From DASRDU01 sp035560235 (GTDB lineage: Bacteria; Acidobacteriota; Blastocatellia; RBC074), in the NCBI GenBank assembly GCA_035560235.1, contig DATMAG010000065.1, forward strand, positions 105,443 through 169,442: 64,000 nt of DNA, in the 5' to 3' direction. A program made the position numbers and the translations under genes. This document shows positions 1-9,272 of this stretch, one piece after another (position 1 is the first letter of the stretch; each line of letters starts with the position of its first letter). Under the pieces are notes generated by a model. The model was not told where the DNA came from. It saw only the letters and a program-made list of their open reading frames with translations, and ran no database searches.

Positions 1-1234
1 AGCCGTTCTTGTCAGTTGCAGTCACCGAATAAGTGCCTGCAGTCAGGCCTGTGCGATTCTGGCTGGTATTTCCGTCATTCCACAGGAAGGTAACAGGCGA
101 AGTCCCGCCCGTGACTGTCAGACTGATGGCTCCGTTGCTCCCGCCGAAGCAGCTGACGTTCGTCACCGCTGCCGACAGGGCAACGTCACAAACGTCCGAG
201 CCCTGAATCTGATTATCCAGATTGCCGCCCGATCCATCAAAGTTGCCGAGGTGAACGTGATAGGGGCCGCCATTGATGCTGGAAGCTCCTTTCCCGGCGC
301 CATAACCGATGCCCGCACTCAGTGTGTCTGTTCCCTGGGCAATGTGTGCCGCAAATTCAATGATGATCTGGCTTGATGCTGACGTCCATGTGAGCGTATA
401 GGTCGCGTCATCAGCAACATATCCGTCAAAGGTCAGTGACGCTGCGGTAATGTTCTGATTTCCGTAAATTCTGATCGTGCGGTTCCCGAACCGGGTTTCG
501 TATCCGCTCACACTCGCTGCCACATTATCGCCCATCAGCGTTCCCATATTATCCGGGGCGGTCACATCAATCACGGTTGTGCCATTGGGAGGATCAAGCG
601 GCCCAACAGTGTGCAGCGCAGAACAAGCCGCTGCTCCGCTGGCTGAGATGGCAGTGCCGCAGGTATTGATGTTCGTCAGAAGATCCTGCCCCGGAGCAAT
701 AGCGTTTGCCGCATCAACAGCCTGCTTCCACGAAGTCAGATAATCATAGGCGTGAGCAGACCCTTTCTGGGCATTATGTGAAAAGGTCAGAGTATGAACA
801 TTGCCGCTGGTAGTCGTAATCCCGGTGTAAATCAGCCGCTGGAGAGTGGACATTCCCTCGTAATACTTTGAGTTGTTCCTGTTGAGAATGCCGCCGATCC
901 AGTCGACATCGTGCGGAGCGTTTTTCTGATTTGAAGCCTGATGGAAATCAGTCGTTCCGGCACCAAAGAGTGGCATCAATGCTGTGAGGCTGCTTTCAGT
1001 GCGGCTGGCAGTTGCTACAGAAGCGCCTGTCCCGGGTTTTGCCGCTCGCTTTGATTCCGCGGCCTTCCCGCTGATTGCACTGATTGAATCAGACAGATGC
1101 GTGGAAATTTTCTTCCAGCCTTCGCTGCGAACTGCGGCAACGCCGAGACTGCCGACAAGCAGCAGCATTGCTGTTACCGATAAAAGACGCAAAGATCGCC
1201 TCGTGGTGAGGACTTCGGGACTTTCGTTTTTCAT
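1..1234 (-). CDS. Secreted SprB-repeat surface protein, partial (C-terminus off the left edge)
   Basis: The minus-strand frame stays open from ATG at 1234 to the window edge (at least 411 residues). AAGGAG lies about 13 nt upstream of the start. The N-terminus has an arginine-containing n-region followed by a hydrophobic stretch (LLSVTAMLLLVGSLGVAA), as expected for export. A roughly 230-residue module follows, containing YYEGMS, KGSAHAYDYLT, AAHIA and GPYHVHLGNFDGSGGN. Near the edge is an SprB-type repeat (VSCFGGSNGAISLTVTGG ... YSVTATDKNG); these repeats occur in adhesins and extracellular proteins. The N-terminus and module are paralogous to those of the gene at 4599-8729. A cell-surface or secreted role is inferred; the exact function is unknown. 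Confidence 0.8.
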   Translation of the reverse strand, partial: MKNESPEVLTTRRSLRLLSVTAMLLLVGSLGVAAVRSEGWKKISTHLSDSISAISGKAAESKRAAKPGTGASVATASRTESSLTALMPLFGAGTTDFHQASNQKNAPHDVDWIGGILNRNNSKYYEGMSTLQRLIYTGITTTSGNVHTLTFSHNAQKGSAHAYDYLTSWKQAVDAANAIAPGQDLLTNINTCGTAISASGAAACSALHTVGPLDPPNGTTVIDVTAPDNMGTLMGDNVAASVSGYETRFGNRTIRIYGNQNITAASLTFDGYVADDATYTLTWTSASSQIIIEFAAHIAQGTDTLSAGIGYGAGKGASSINGGPYHVHLGNFDGSGGNLDNQIQGSDVCDVALSAAVTNVSCFGGSNGAISLTVTGGTSPVTFLWNDGNTSQNRTGLTAGTYSVTATDKNG

Positions 1235-1345
1235 GACTCTGACTCCTTGTTGCGCCCGGAATGAGGAACGCAGAATTCTGGGATATACCGCTCAACCGCG
1301 ACAGGCTGGCTGCGGAGGGCTGAATGCTGAAGGTGTTTCCGCGTG
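1235..1345 (-). promoter_or_regulatory. Conserved 5' leader of the SprB-repeat gene
   Basis: The roughly 110 nt before the 1234 start closely match the segment before the 8729 start. Shared blocks, read on the plus strand, are CTCCTTGTTGCGCCC, GAATGAGGA, GAATTC and GGCTGAATGCTGA, at nearly the same distance from each start (84 and 82 nt). The ribosome-binding site lies inside the block. It may be a common regulatory leader or only a remnant of gene duplication. Confidence 0.55.
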
Positions 1346-1451
1346 GCAAGCGGGAGTGAAAAAACCGGAGGGGCAATGCAGGAACACACCTCAACAGTCG
1401 GCCTGGACAACTGCTTCAGGCTGAGACCTGTTTTACTCTGACTTTTACGAC

Positions 1452-1475
1452 ACTGCTTTGATGAATCAAAGCAGT
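1452..1475. repeat. Perfect 11-bp palindrome with 2-nt centre
   Basis: ACTGCTTTGAT is followed by GA and then its exact reverse complement. There is no adjacent T-run, so it is not a typical terminator. It lies about 220 nt upstream of the SprB-repeat gene and could be an operator for that gene. Confidence 0.5.
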
Positions 1476-1844
1476 CGGCTGCGCTGAAACCCGGTGATGC
1501 AGCCTGGCGAGTGGCGTGTTTGTACTGCGAGTGTGGTTGTCTTCAGGGGGGACAGCTAAAATACAGAGGAATGGATAACAACCACCAGTGACGTTTTGAT
1601 TCCCCGGTTTTACTGGACAATCTGCCGGTGCTGAAAACCGTGAATCTGGCCGGACTTTGCAAAAATGATCTAAAGCGGCCTCACTTTACCCCTGCCCTGA
1701 TGATGATGTCAATATTTTTATGCCTTACCGGGCGCGTCGCAATGTGCTTCATCTTCTTGCGGGGGAAAGGATGAGCCTCCCAACTGATTTTGTCGCTCTC
1801 TGGCGACGGCTTACCCGGTGATTGAGACCCGTTGCAAAAAAGGT

Positions 1845-1872
1845 TTGACAGAGAGACGGCTTCATATATAGA
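1845..1872 (+). promoter_or_regulatory. Candidate sigma70 promoter for the metalloprotease
   Basis: TTGACA at 1845-1850 and TATAGA at 1867-1872 are 16 nt apart and face the metalloprotease gene. Use of this site would give a leader of roughly 380 nt. Assigned by motif only. Confidence 0.4.
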
Positions 1873-2264
1873 GTGTGTCCGCATTAATTGTTACTTGAGA
1901 GATAATTCGGCACAATCTGGAAGCAAGGACTGGCAGCAGTTCAGAGATTTCCCGGTAGGAAACGACATTTATTGATGCTTCACAGGTTATCCTGCTTCAC
2001 GTTGTATTCCTGATTCCCTCGCTCCAGAATCAGGATCCCCACACCTCACGATCAGCACAAAAGCTCACTGTCAGCTTCCACGCTAAACACAACTTTAGCG
2101 GTGGCTGAGGAGTCGTCAGATCGTTTGTGATGGCTCCCGGAGTCAATGGGCATCGCAACACGAACACGGCGAGACAGTAAATGCTCCCGTGATTTCGTGA
2201 TGGATGCCCGGAGAAAAACTGAACGAACCAATCGCTTCGCTCGAATTTTCAGGAGGAACCTGTA

Positions 2265-4502
2265 ATGAATATACCTGTGCCCGGTATCCGCTCCAGGAAG
2301 CATTTTTCGTATCTGTTCAGAGTATTGCCCCTGTGCCTCTGCCTCATCTTAACCAGCCTCTCCAGCCCATCCCGAACCTTCAGATCCTCTGCACAAATCC
2401 CGCCCGCACAAAGCTCTCAAGGAACGACCGTGCGTGATCTGACGAGTACGCTGGTGGCTTTGAATACGCGCTATCAGCTTGCTGACCTGAGCGAGCGGGA
2501 TGAACTGCGAGAGAATATCCGTCAGGTCGCAGCAGCGCGGCAACAAAAACTGGCGGCAATGATGGAAAACAATCCCGCAGAAGTATTACGGGTAGCACTA
2601 CCTCAAAGCATTCGCACCGGGATGCCTGAAGAAGTCAGGCGGTACCTTGAGCAGGAGGTCAGGCTGGAGGGAGAACTGGAAATACTTTACGAAGATTCAC
2701 GTCAGGGAAGCCGTCTGCTTTATTACCTCACTGCCGCCGGAAAGAAACTCTCGCTGCACTTCGTGTCTCCCCCTTCGACCAGGCTGCAAACCGGTGATCG
2801 AGTCAGGATCAATGGCGTCCAGGTCGGCGAGGCTCTCGCTCTGGATTCCGGCAACAACGTGACCAGCGTCAGCAGCGTCGTGCGAGTGAATACCAATACT
2901 TTTGGTGAACACAAGGTTCTTGTGATTCTGGTCAACTTTCAGGATAAGCAGACACAGCCATTCACCGTCGAATCCGCGCGTAATGTCATCTTCGGAACGA
3001 CAAGTAACTTCTTTCGTGAAGCCTCATACGGACAGACCTGGCTGACGGGCGATGTTTACGGCTGGTTTACGATTCCGGTCAGTTACACGACCTGCGACAC
3101 CACAGCGATTGCAAATTATGCCAAACAGGCTGCCGCCGCCGCAGGTGCCAATTTGTCCGCTTACAATCATTACGTCTATGCCTTCCCTTCCAACACCTGT
3201 TCGTGGACGGGACATGGTACAGTCGGCGGCAATCCTTCCGAAGTGTGGATCAATGACTGGTTTGAACTGGGAATAGTCGGTCACGAACTGGGCCATAACT
3301 TTGGTCTGTATCATTCGAGATCAATGGATTGTGGCTCTGCTGTCATCGGCGGCAACTGCACGACAGACGAATATGGCGACACCCTGGACATTATGGGTGA
3401 TGCTGACGTTGCCCACTTCAATCTCTTTCAGAAGGAGCGGCTGGGATGGGTGAATTACGGCAGTTCACCGCCAATTACAACCGTGACTTCAAGTGGCTCT
3501 TACTGGGTGGATGCTTACGAACAGACAGGTTCCACCGCGAAGGGGTTGAAAATTCTGAAGTCAACTGATCCGGCGACAGGCAAGAAGACCTGGTACTACA
3601 TCGAGCATCGCAGCGCGTCCGGTTTTGACAGCTTCCTGTCCGGTAACAGCAATGTCCTGAACGGTGTCGTGGTTCACACAGGATCTGAAGCGAGCGGCCA
3701 GGAGATTTACCTGCTTGATCTGACACCGGCGACTGCTTCCTGGTATGACCCGGCTCTGGTTGCAGGGCAGAGCTTCAGCGATTCCGCTGCGGGCGTGACG
3801 ATTACTACGGTTTCAGCGGACAGCACGGGAGCAATGGTCAATGTCTCCTTTGCGCCGCAACCCTGCACGCGCGCCAACCCGACGCTGACGCTTTCGCCAT
3901 CTCAGAGCCAGTGGGTAACGGCGGGGACAACCGTCAGCTATACCATCACGGTCAGAAACAATGACAGCAGCGGTTGCGCCTCATCCAGTTTCAATCTGCA
4001 GGCGAATGTGCCGAGCGGCTGGGCGGCCACCTTTGCCGCGCCCTCGCTGATCCTCAGTCCAGGCGGGAGTGCGTCCACAACGCTCCAGGTTACCTCTCCA
4101 GCCTGGGCGACCGATGGGTTCTACAACCTCGGCGTGACGGCAGCGAACAGTTCAGTCGCTGCTTATACGGCCACGTCATCGGTGACTTATGTAATTGTCT
4201 CCTCGCTGGGCGTGACCGTGTCGAGCGAGTCACCGAGCTACACACGCAATCAGACAGCGTCAGTTACAGCCAGCGTGAGAGCAGGCGGGTCACCTGTCTC
4301 AGGCGCGAGTGTGGCCTTTACTATGACCAGATCGGATGGCGCGGTTGTAACTTCGACCGCCTCCACCGGAGCGAACGGAACAGCAGTATTCAGGTATTCC
4401 TTCAACCGGAAGAGAGACCCAACCGGGACTTATCAGGTTCGCGCTGTCGCAAGCGTGAATGGTTTGTCAGGCAGCGGTCAGACCAGCTTTGTGGTGAAAT
4501 AG
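2265..4502 (+). CDS. Secreted gametolysin-like (M11/M6-type) zinc metalloprotease with NEW3-like and Ig-like tail
   Basis: This 745-residue protein has a signal peptide (hydrophobic core about residues 18-32). The zinc site H340-E341-xx-H344-xx-G347-xx-H350 has the HExxHxxGxxH form of metzincins, followed by a Met-turn-like DIMGD near residue 375. The surrounding sequence (VNFQDKQTQPF, FFREASYGQ) fits the gametolysin/M6 group. Residues about 545-645 resemble a NEW3/CARDB-type beta domain, and the last 100 residues resemble an invasin or bacterial Ig domain (SPVSGASVAFTM). The start is fixed by AGGAGG at 2251-2256. Expected role: extracellular proteolysis with a substrate- or surface-binding tail. 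Transcription ends at the strong terminator at 4541-4574. Confidence 0.85.
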   Translation: MNIPVPGIRSRKHFSYLFRVLPLCLCLILTSLSSPSRTFRSSAQIPPAQSSQGTTVRDLTSTLVALNTRYQLADLSERDELRENIRQVAAARQQKLAAMMENNPAEVLRVALPQSIRTGMPEEVRRYLEQEVRLEGELEILYEDSRQGSRLLYYLTAAGKKLSLHFVSPPSTRLQTGDRVRINGVQVGEALALDSGNNVTSVSSVVRVNTNTFGEHKVLVILVNFQDKQTQPFTVESARNVIFGTTSNFFREASYGQTWLTGDVYGWFTIPVSYTTCDTTAIANYAKQAAAAAGANLSAYNHYVYAFPSNTCSWTGHGTVGGNPSEVWINDWFELGIVGHELGHNFGLYHSRSMDCGSAVIGGNCTTDEYGDTLDIMGDADVAHFNLFQKERLGWVNYGSSPPITTVTSSGSYWVDAYEQTGSTAKGLKILKSTDPATGKKTWYYIEHRSASGFDSFLSGNSNVLNGVVVHTGSEASGQEIYLLDLTPATASWYDPALVAGQSFSDSAAGVTITTVSADSTGAMVNVSFAPQPCTRANPTLTLSPSQSQWVTAGTTVSYTITVRNNDSSGCASSSFNLQANVPSGWAATFAAPSLILSPGGSASTTLQVTSPAWATDGFYNLGVTAANSSVAAYTATSSVTYVIVSSLGVTVSSESPSYTRNQTASVTASVRAGGSPVSGASVAFTMTRSDGAVVTSTASTGANGTAVFRYSFNRKRDPTGTYQVRAVASVNGLSGSGQTSFVVK

Positions 4503-4540
4503 ACGGCACAGAGCCTGAACAGATCACACGATGCCAAAAG

Positions 4541-4574
4541 AAAGGGGCCCGGCTTTTAGCCGGGCCCCTTTTTT
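4541..4574. terminator. Bidirectional intrinsic terminator
   Basis: AAAGGGGCCCGGC pairs with GCCGGGCCCCTTTT across a 5-nt loop, with a T-run on the plus strand and a matching A-run giving a T-run on the minus strand. It lies between convergent genes and can end both. Confidence 0.9.
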
Positions 4575-4598
4575 GAAACACCTGCATCAATCCTCTGA

Positions 4599-7500
4599 TT
4601 ATGGAGTGCTGCAGAAGGTGCTGTTGTCCTGGTTATAAGCGTCGAGCTTCGACGCCAGGTCGTTGGCCTGTGCGATCTGGGCCGACGTCATCGCGCTGTG
4701 TGTCATACCGTCAAAGTTGATCGCTGCGAGCAGCGCCTGAGCGGCGTTGATCGCATCAACAACCTTCGGACAAGCGCCTGCGCCAGCCTGCACATTAAGC
4801 TTCGCCGCCAGCAGTTGAGCTGCCAGATTGAAGGCCGGATCGCTCGCCATCTTCTTGCCGCTGAGCGTCGACTTGTTCAAGATATTTGTCGCCTTCGAAC
4901 AGTCGGGCGATTTATCCGGGGTCGTCGTGCTGCCGTGCAGGATCAGATTTCCGATTGCGATCCCTGCGGGCTCGGCCAGCGCCAGTGTCTGGTCGAGTTT
5001 GGGCGCCTGCCTGCCTCCACTGCAGGACGACCAGTTCTTCCAGAAGCCAATCGTGCGCGTCATCCCGCCCGGCGGCGGAATGTTATTAATCGCAAACGAC
5101 TTCGTCTGGCCAGACTGAACCGTAAAGTCGGTACAGACCGTGCTGTTGTCGCCGCCTGGATTGAAGACCGTGTAGAACGGCGGCCCGAGGGTCGTCATCC
5201 AGCCTGGCATGACAACTTCGCACAAGTTGTAAGTTGTACCCGCTACCAGCTTCGTGGAGAAGTTGATGGTCCCGCCATTGCCAGCATTGGCGGTGCCGCT
5301 CTCCAGGGTAGTCCCAGCCGCCGACGTCGAAGCCCCCTGACGGATTTCGAAAGTGAACGACTGCGTGCCGCTCGGCACCACAGGCGTGCCGGAGCCAACA
5401 GTCTTGATTACCTGCGCCATCCCGCGTTTGGTGTTCTTGAAGGTGCAGGTCACCGTCTCGCCCAATGCGACCTTATAGGTGGCTGTAGTTCCGGAACCAG
5501 AACTATCATTGGTCGGATCAGAGCAGGTGATGCTGGTCAGATCCCATCCTGCTGGCACTGTCTCGCTGGTGGTGTAAGTGCCTGGCAGAAGGATATCCTT
5601 CATCAGCATCCCGCCATCGCCAATCGAACCACTCAGATCACCGCCGAAGGTGAACTGCGCAGGATCGCCCGTCGGGTCGGTCACCTTCTTGACGATGATT
5701 CTGCACACGCTCCCATTTACTGTCGCACTTGCGGTCGCGCTCACACTCGCGCCACCGGAAGAACCGCTGGCGGTTGCAGTGTTGATGACCGTCCCGTTGA
5801 TCACTGCCGCCTTTGTGAACGTCGCACTTGCGCCCGGAGCCAGCGGCCCGAACGAGCCAATTGCGCCGAGTTGATCATCCGATACACTGCCTGAAGCGTC
5901 GAAGAGGTTACCAGTATTCGTGACAATATAGGTATAAGTCACTGAGGTGCCGTTGCAGACGGCGGTCGCGCCTGGTGTCTTGGTCAGGCTGATTGAGCAG
6001 GTGTGTCCCGTCACTGTTGCGCTGGCTGTGGCACTCACATTCGCACCACCCGATGTGCCGCTGGCGGTGGCGGTGTTGGTCGTTGTACTGCTGACCGTCC
6101 CGGATGCGGTGAGTGTTGCACTTGCGCCTGGAGCCAGCGGCCCCCAACTTCCGATGCTGCCCAGGGTGTCATCCGTCAGCGTACCCGAGGCAGAGAAGAA
6201 GTCACCAGTGTTCTTCACTACGTAGGTGTAGGTCACTGAAGTGTTCGTTCCGCTGCACACGTCTGTCTGGCTCGGCGTCTTGGTCAGGCTGATCGAGCAG
6301 GTGCGTCCCGTCACAGTCGCGGTGGCTGTGGCGCTCACATTCGCACCACCCGATGTGCCGCTGGCGGTGGCGGTGTTGGTTGTTGTGCCATTGACCGCTC
6401 CGGCTTTTGTGAGCGTCGCACTCGCCCCTGGCGCTAACGGCCCGAACGAGCCAACTGATCCCAGTTTGTCGTCCGTCACACTGCCTGAGGCAGAGAAGAA
6501 GTCTCCGGTGTTCGTGACGACATAGGTGTACGTTACCTGAGTGTTGCTGTCCGTACACACGTCCGTCTTGTCTGGCGTCTTCGTCAGGCTGATTCCGCAC
6601 GTGCGCGCCGTCACCGTCGCGCTGGCAGTAGCTGTGGCAGTCTGACCACCGGCTGATGTGCCGGTCGCAGTGACAGTATTGGTGGTAGTCGCGTTGACCG
6701 TCGCGGATTTGGTGAAAGTCTGACTGGCTCCAGCGGCCAGAGAGATGCCCGCGCCACCATCAATATCACCGAGTTTGTCATCCGAGAGATTGACGTTGTT
6801 AAGATTGACGCCGCCGGTATTCGTGACCACGTAGGTATAGGTCACAGAGGTGTTGGCGTTGCTACAGACATCGGTCTTGTCCGGTGTCTTGGTAACCGAC
6901 AGCGTAGGAGCTTTCTCGTTGGTGAAAGTGCAGGTCGTGGTCTTTTTCGATTCGACGATGATCGCGCCGGGAGTTCCGTTATCGCAGGTCGCGCTGACCT
7001 GTTTCCAACCCGCTGGCACAGTCTCACTCACTGAGTAATTACTGCCGGGTTTCAAGGCCTGGCTGGTGTCCATCTCGCCATCCTTCAGGCTGAAGGTGGA
7101 ACTCTTATAGCTTGCCTGAAAGGTAAAGCTCTGAGGATCGCTGGCTGGAATCGTCACCTTGACAACCTTGATCTTGCCCCGGGTGACATCGAAGTTTTCA
7201 GTATTGGTGTACGTGCAGGTGATGCTCTCGCCTTCCGCCGGAGTAACGGTCACTTTGCGATTAGTAGTATCTGTTATCACCGTTCCTGTCCCGTTCTGAC
7301 CGAGCAGTGGATCCGGAACCTGTGTGCAGGTAAGACCTGTCAGGGTGAACTCAGGCCCGGGGTCGGTCTCGGTGACGGTTCTCGTCGTAGAGTCGTTCAG
7401 GTTGAATGTCTTTGTATCCGGGGTCGCTGTACCGGGATCAGTATCGAGGCTGAAATTTGAGAGATTGGCCCCGATAGTAGTGAACAGGAAAAGCTTGTAA

Positions 7501-8729
7501 ATTGCGTCGAGCGGCTCGGTCTGTTTGATGATGGTCAGGGTCGCGGGGAAGAAGACCGCGTCCGCTGAGAGCGAGCGATCCTGGTTTCCACCTGCGCCGT
7601 CAAGATCAATGAGGCGCGTGTGGTACGGAGAACCAGGAATCGCAATTGCGGAATTGTTAACTCCCCAATCAGCACGAGTGGAAATGTGTCCTCCCCAAGC
7701 CAGAACCGGATTTGCCACAGATGCTGTGAAAGTGATCGAGATCCGCGCCGACTTGTCCCCGGTGAAGCCGGTCCCATCAGGGTACGAGTAGGCGCCGACG
7801 CCTGTGATCGTTCCGCCGTAGAGCCTGAAATCGCCAGGAATGGGCGTTACCATTGCGCCTGTGACCTGTGAGTCTGCGGGAATCGGGAACGTGGTGAATG
7901 AGATCGGGTTGCACCCGGTCACACCATCACACGGATCGGCAGATGGTACGGAGCGATTGAAGGTGGTGAGGTAATCAAGCGCGTGCTTGCTGCCTTTCGT
8001 GGTGTCCCATTCGATGATGACCGTATGAGAGGCGAGCGAGAGATTATCGAATCTCAGCCGATAGGGTATGGAATCGCCTTCCAGGTAGGCCGCTTTGCTG
8101 GCTCCCAGATTTCCATTCACCCAGTCATTATCCTTGTTGGCAAACTGATCCAGGTCTGCGGACGGATTGGCGTCAGTAAAGGTAGTTTGAGCCGTCAAAC
8201 CCGAAGTCCCGCCTTTCGCTGTCAGAAGAAAGACGCTGCCAGCCGAGTCATCGGGACTGACGTACCACGAAGTAGTGAAGTTGCCACTGGCATCGGTATT
8301 GACAGTCCAGGGATCATGACCCGCACCACCTTCGGCGGTGCCGTCAGTGTGCGTGACCTGCAGAGTGACAATCTCCACAGCGCCGAAACCGGCACCGGTA
8401 ATGACTGCTGTCGCGCCTGGCGCATAATCCGTTTTGTCTGTCTTGACAGTGGCCGTGAGCGCAGCCGCGCTGTCAGCCGTCCGGTCAGCTGACAACGGGA
8501 CAGCGGCAGGTTTAGCTTTGGCCGCGCGCCCGGGTTTGGCTGCCTTACTGGTTTTTACCGGGCTGCCTTTGGTTGAATTGAAACTCAGCAAACGAGCAGC
8601 CATCGCGCTCAGTCTGTCGCTGCGAACTGCCGCAAGGCTGAGGCCGCCGACGAGCAGCAGAATGACTGTCATCCGTAATAAAAACATTGAGCGCCTCGGA
8701 GTGAGGACTTTGGGACTGTTATTTTGCAT
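4599..8729 (-). CDS. Large secreted DUF11/prealbumin-like repeat protein
   Basis: 1,376 residues. It begins with a signal/anchor region (RRSMFLLRMTVILLLVGGLSLAAV) like that of the protein at 1-1234, then an Ala/Lys/Pro-rich linker. Next come a beta-sandwich segment and a conserved module (YLEGDSIPYRLRF, KGSKHALDYLT, GGHIS, GSPYHTRLIDLDGAGGNQD). Two or three prealbumin-like segments follow (SETVPAGW, CTYTNT/CTFTNEK). Four DUF11-like repeats of about 100 residues come next (LTKTPxxTDVC ... YTYVVTNTG ... PLAPGASAT). After another SETVPAGWD segment, a C-terminal domain opens with TRTIGFWKNWSSC. There is no LPXTG or PEP-CTERM tail. It is probably a surface stalk or secreted structural protein. AAGGAG precedes the start. 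Confidence 0.8.
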   Translation of the reverse strand: MQNNSPKVLTPRRSMFLLRMTVILLLVGGLSLAAVRSDRLSAMAARLLSFNSTKGSPVKTSKAAKPGRAAKAKPAAVPLSADRTADSAAALTATVKTDKTDYAPGATAVITGAGFGAVEIVTLQVTHTDGTAEGGAGHDPWTVNTDASGNFTTSWYVSPDDSAGSVFLLTAKGGTSGLTAQTTFTDANPSADLDQFANKDNDWVNGNLGASKAAYLEGDSIPYRLRFDNLSLASHTVIIEWDTTKGSKHALDYLTTFNRSVPSADPCDGVTGCNPISFTTFPIPADSQVTGAMVTPIPGDFRLYGGTITGVGAYSYPDGTGFTGDKSARISITFTASVANPVLAWGGHISTRADWGVNNSAIAIPGSPYHTRLIDLDGAGGNQDRSLSADAVFFPATLTIIKQTEPLDAIYKLFLFTTIGANLSNFSLDTDPGTATPDTKTFNLNDSTTRTVTETDPGPEFTLTGLTCTQVPDPLLGQNGTGTVITDTTNRKVTVTPAEGESITCTYTNTENFDVTRGKIKVVKVTIPASDPQSFTFQASYKSSTFSLKDGEMDTSQALKPGSNYSVSETVPAGWKQVSATCDNGTPGAIIVESKKTTTCTFTNEKAPTLSVTKTPDKTDVCSNANTSVTYTYVVTNTGGVNLNNVNLSDDKLGDIDGGAGISLAAGASQTFTKSATVNATTTNTVTATGTSAGGQTATATASATVTARTCGISLTKTPDKTDVCTDSNTQVTYTYVVTNTGDFFSASGSVTDDKLGSVGSFGPLAPGASATLTKAGAVNGTTTNTATASGTSGGANVSATATATVTGRTCSISLTKTPSQTDVCSGTNTSVTYTYVVKNTGDFFSASGTLTDDTLGSIGSWGPLAPGASATLTASGTVSSTTTNTATASGTSGGANVSATASATVTGHTCSISLTKTPGATAVCNGTSVTYTYIVTNTGNLFDASGSVSDDQLGAIGSFGPLAPGASATFTKAAVINGTVINTATASGSSGGASVSATASATVNGSVCRIIVKKVTDPTGDPAQFTFGGDLSGSIGDGGMLMKDILLPGTYTTSETVPAGWDLTSITCSDPTNDSSGSGTTATYKVALGETVTCTFKNTKRGMAQVIKTVGSGTPVVPSGTQSFTFEIRQGASTSAAGTTLESGTANAGNGGTINFSTKLVAGTTYNLCEVVMPGWMTTLGPPFYTVFNPGGDNSTVCTDFTVQSGQTKSFAINNIPPPGGMTRTIGFWKNWSSCSGGRQAPKLDQTLALAEPAGIAIGNLILHGSTTTPDKSPDCSKATNILNKSTLSGKKMASDPAFNLAAQLLAAKLNVQAGAGACPKVVDAINAAQALLAAINFDGMTHSAMTSAQIAQANDLASKLDAYNQDNSTFCSTP
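5705..6915 (-). repeat. Four tandem repeats of about 300 bp inside the DUF11 gene
   Basis: Near-identical blocks begin near plus-strand positions 6001, 6301 and 6601, with a fourth less similar copy. The period is 300 bp, equal to about 100 residues or one DUF11-like domain. High nucleotide identity (for example the GCACCACCCGATGTGCCGCT block repeated in two copies) indicates recent internal duplication and possible copy-number variation. Confidence 0.8.
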
Positions 8730-8835
8730 GACTCTGCTCCTTGTTGCGCCCCGAATGAGGAGCGCGGAATTCAGCGACCTTCTGTCAGAGATGACGGACT
8801 AGCCGCCGATGGCTGAATGCTGAGGGGGTTCCCGC
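8730..8835 (-). promoter_or_regulatory. Conserved 5' leader of the DUF11-repeat gene
   Basis: Counterpart of the leader before the 1234 start. The same ordered blocks (CTCCTTGTTGCGCCC, GAATGAGGA, GAATTC, GGCTGAATGCTGA) occur at the same spacing, while the sequence between blocks has diverged. This pattern would suit a conserved regulatory leader. Confidence 0.55.
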
Positions 8836-9196
8836 TCTGCCACGGTGCTGCTGAGACTGAGCAGGGATATGGTTTGAGAAACTTGTCAGGACCTGGAGTT
8901 TCTCAAAGAGCTGAATGAACCCGGCAGGATGGTTGCGAATGTTCAGAACAGGGGCTGAGAAGAATGCTGGCCATTGTCCCTGTCAGAAAATCTCTGAACA
9001 CTGAAAAGAATCAGGTCACGGAAACCGCTGCCGACGGATTCCTGCGCCTTGTTCGATCTTCAAAGTATGGGAGGCTTTGAGAATGGGAAATATGGTTCTG
9101 GCTGCAATGAGCTTCAATCTGCGACGAGTGGAACTTTACGCCTGCTGTCTCAGACCTGTCAATTTATCCGCAGCGGTGACGGTGACAGAGGCCACA
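8836..9196. other. Intergenic stretch without a recognised gene
   Basis: About 360 bp upstream of the DUF11-repeat gene and downstream of the Oar-like receptor. Apart from the flanking leader and the terminator at 9197-9234, no gene, repeat or strong promoter was recognised. Confidence 0.5.
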
Positions 9197-9234
9197 GAAA
9201 AACCGGTGTTCGACTCGTTGAATCGAACACCGGT
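9197..9234 (-). terminator. Intrinsic terminator of the Oar-like receptor gene
   Basis: ACCGGTGTTCGA at 9202-9213 pairs exactly with 9223-9234. Read on the minus strand, the stem is followed by TTTTT. It lies about 40 nt past the receptor stop codon. Confidence 0.9.
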
Positions 9235-9272
9235 CTGATGATGGCTGAACTGACGCTGATTGTTGTCGGCCT

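Larger units (their letters stand above)
1346..2264. other. Long intergenic stretch between divergent genes
   Basis: This is most of the 1 kb spacer between the SprB-repeat gene and the metalloprotease gene. It holds a perfect short palindrome (1452-1475) and a sigma70-like promoter (1845-1872). A 67-codon minus-strand frame at 1681-1884 has no recognisable features and is not called. Confidence 0.5.

Noticed and set aside
1681..1884. 67-codon minus-strand open frame in the first long spacer
   Set aside because: No ribosome-binding site or recognisable feature, and it overlaps a good plus-strand promoter motif.
4698..5894. 398-codon plus-strand open frame
   Set aside because: Antisense to the DUF11-repeat gene; Arg/Cys-rich mirror-frame composition.
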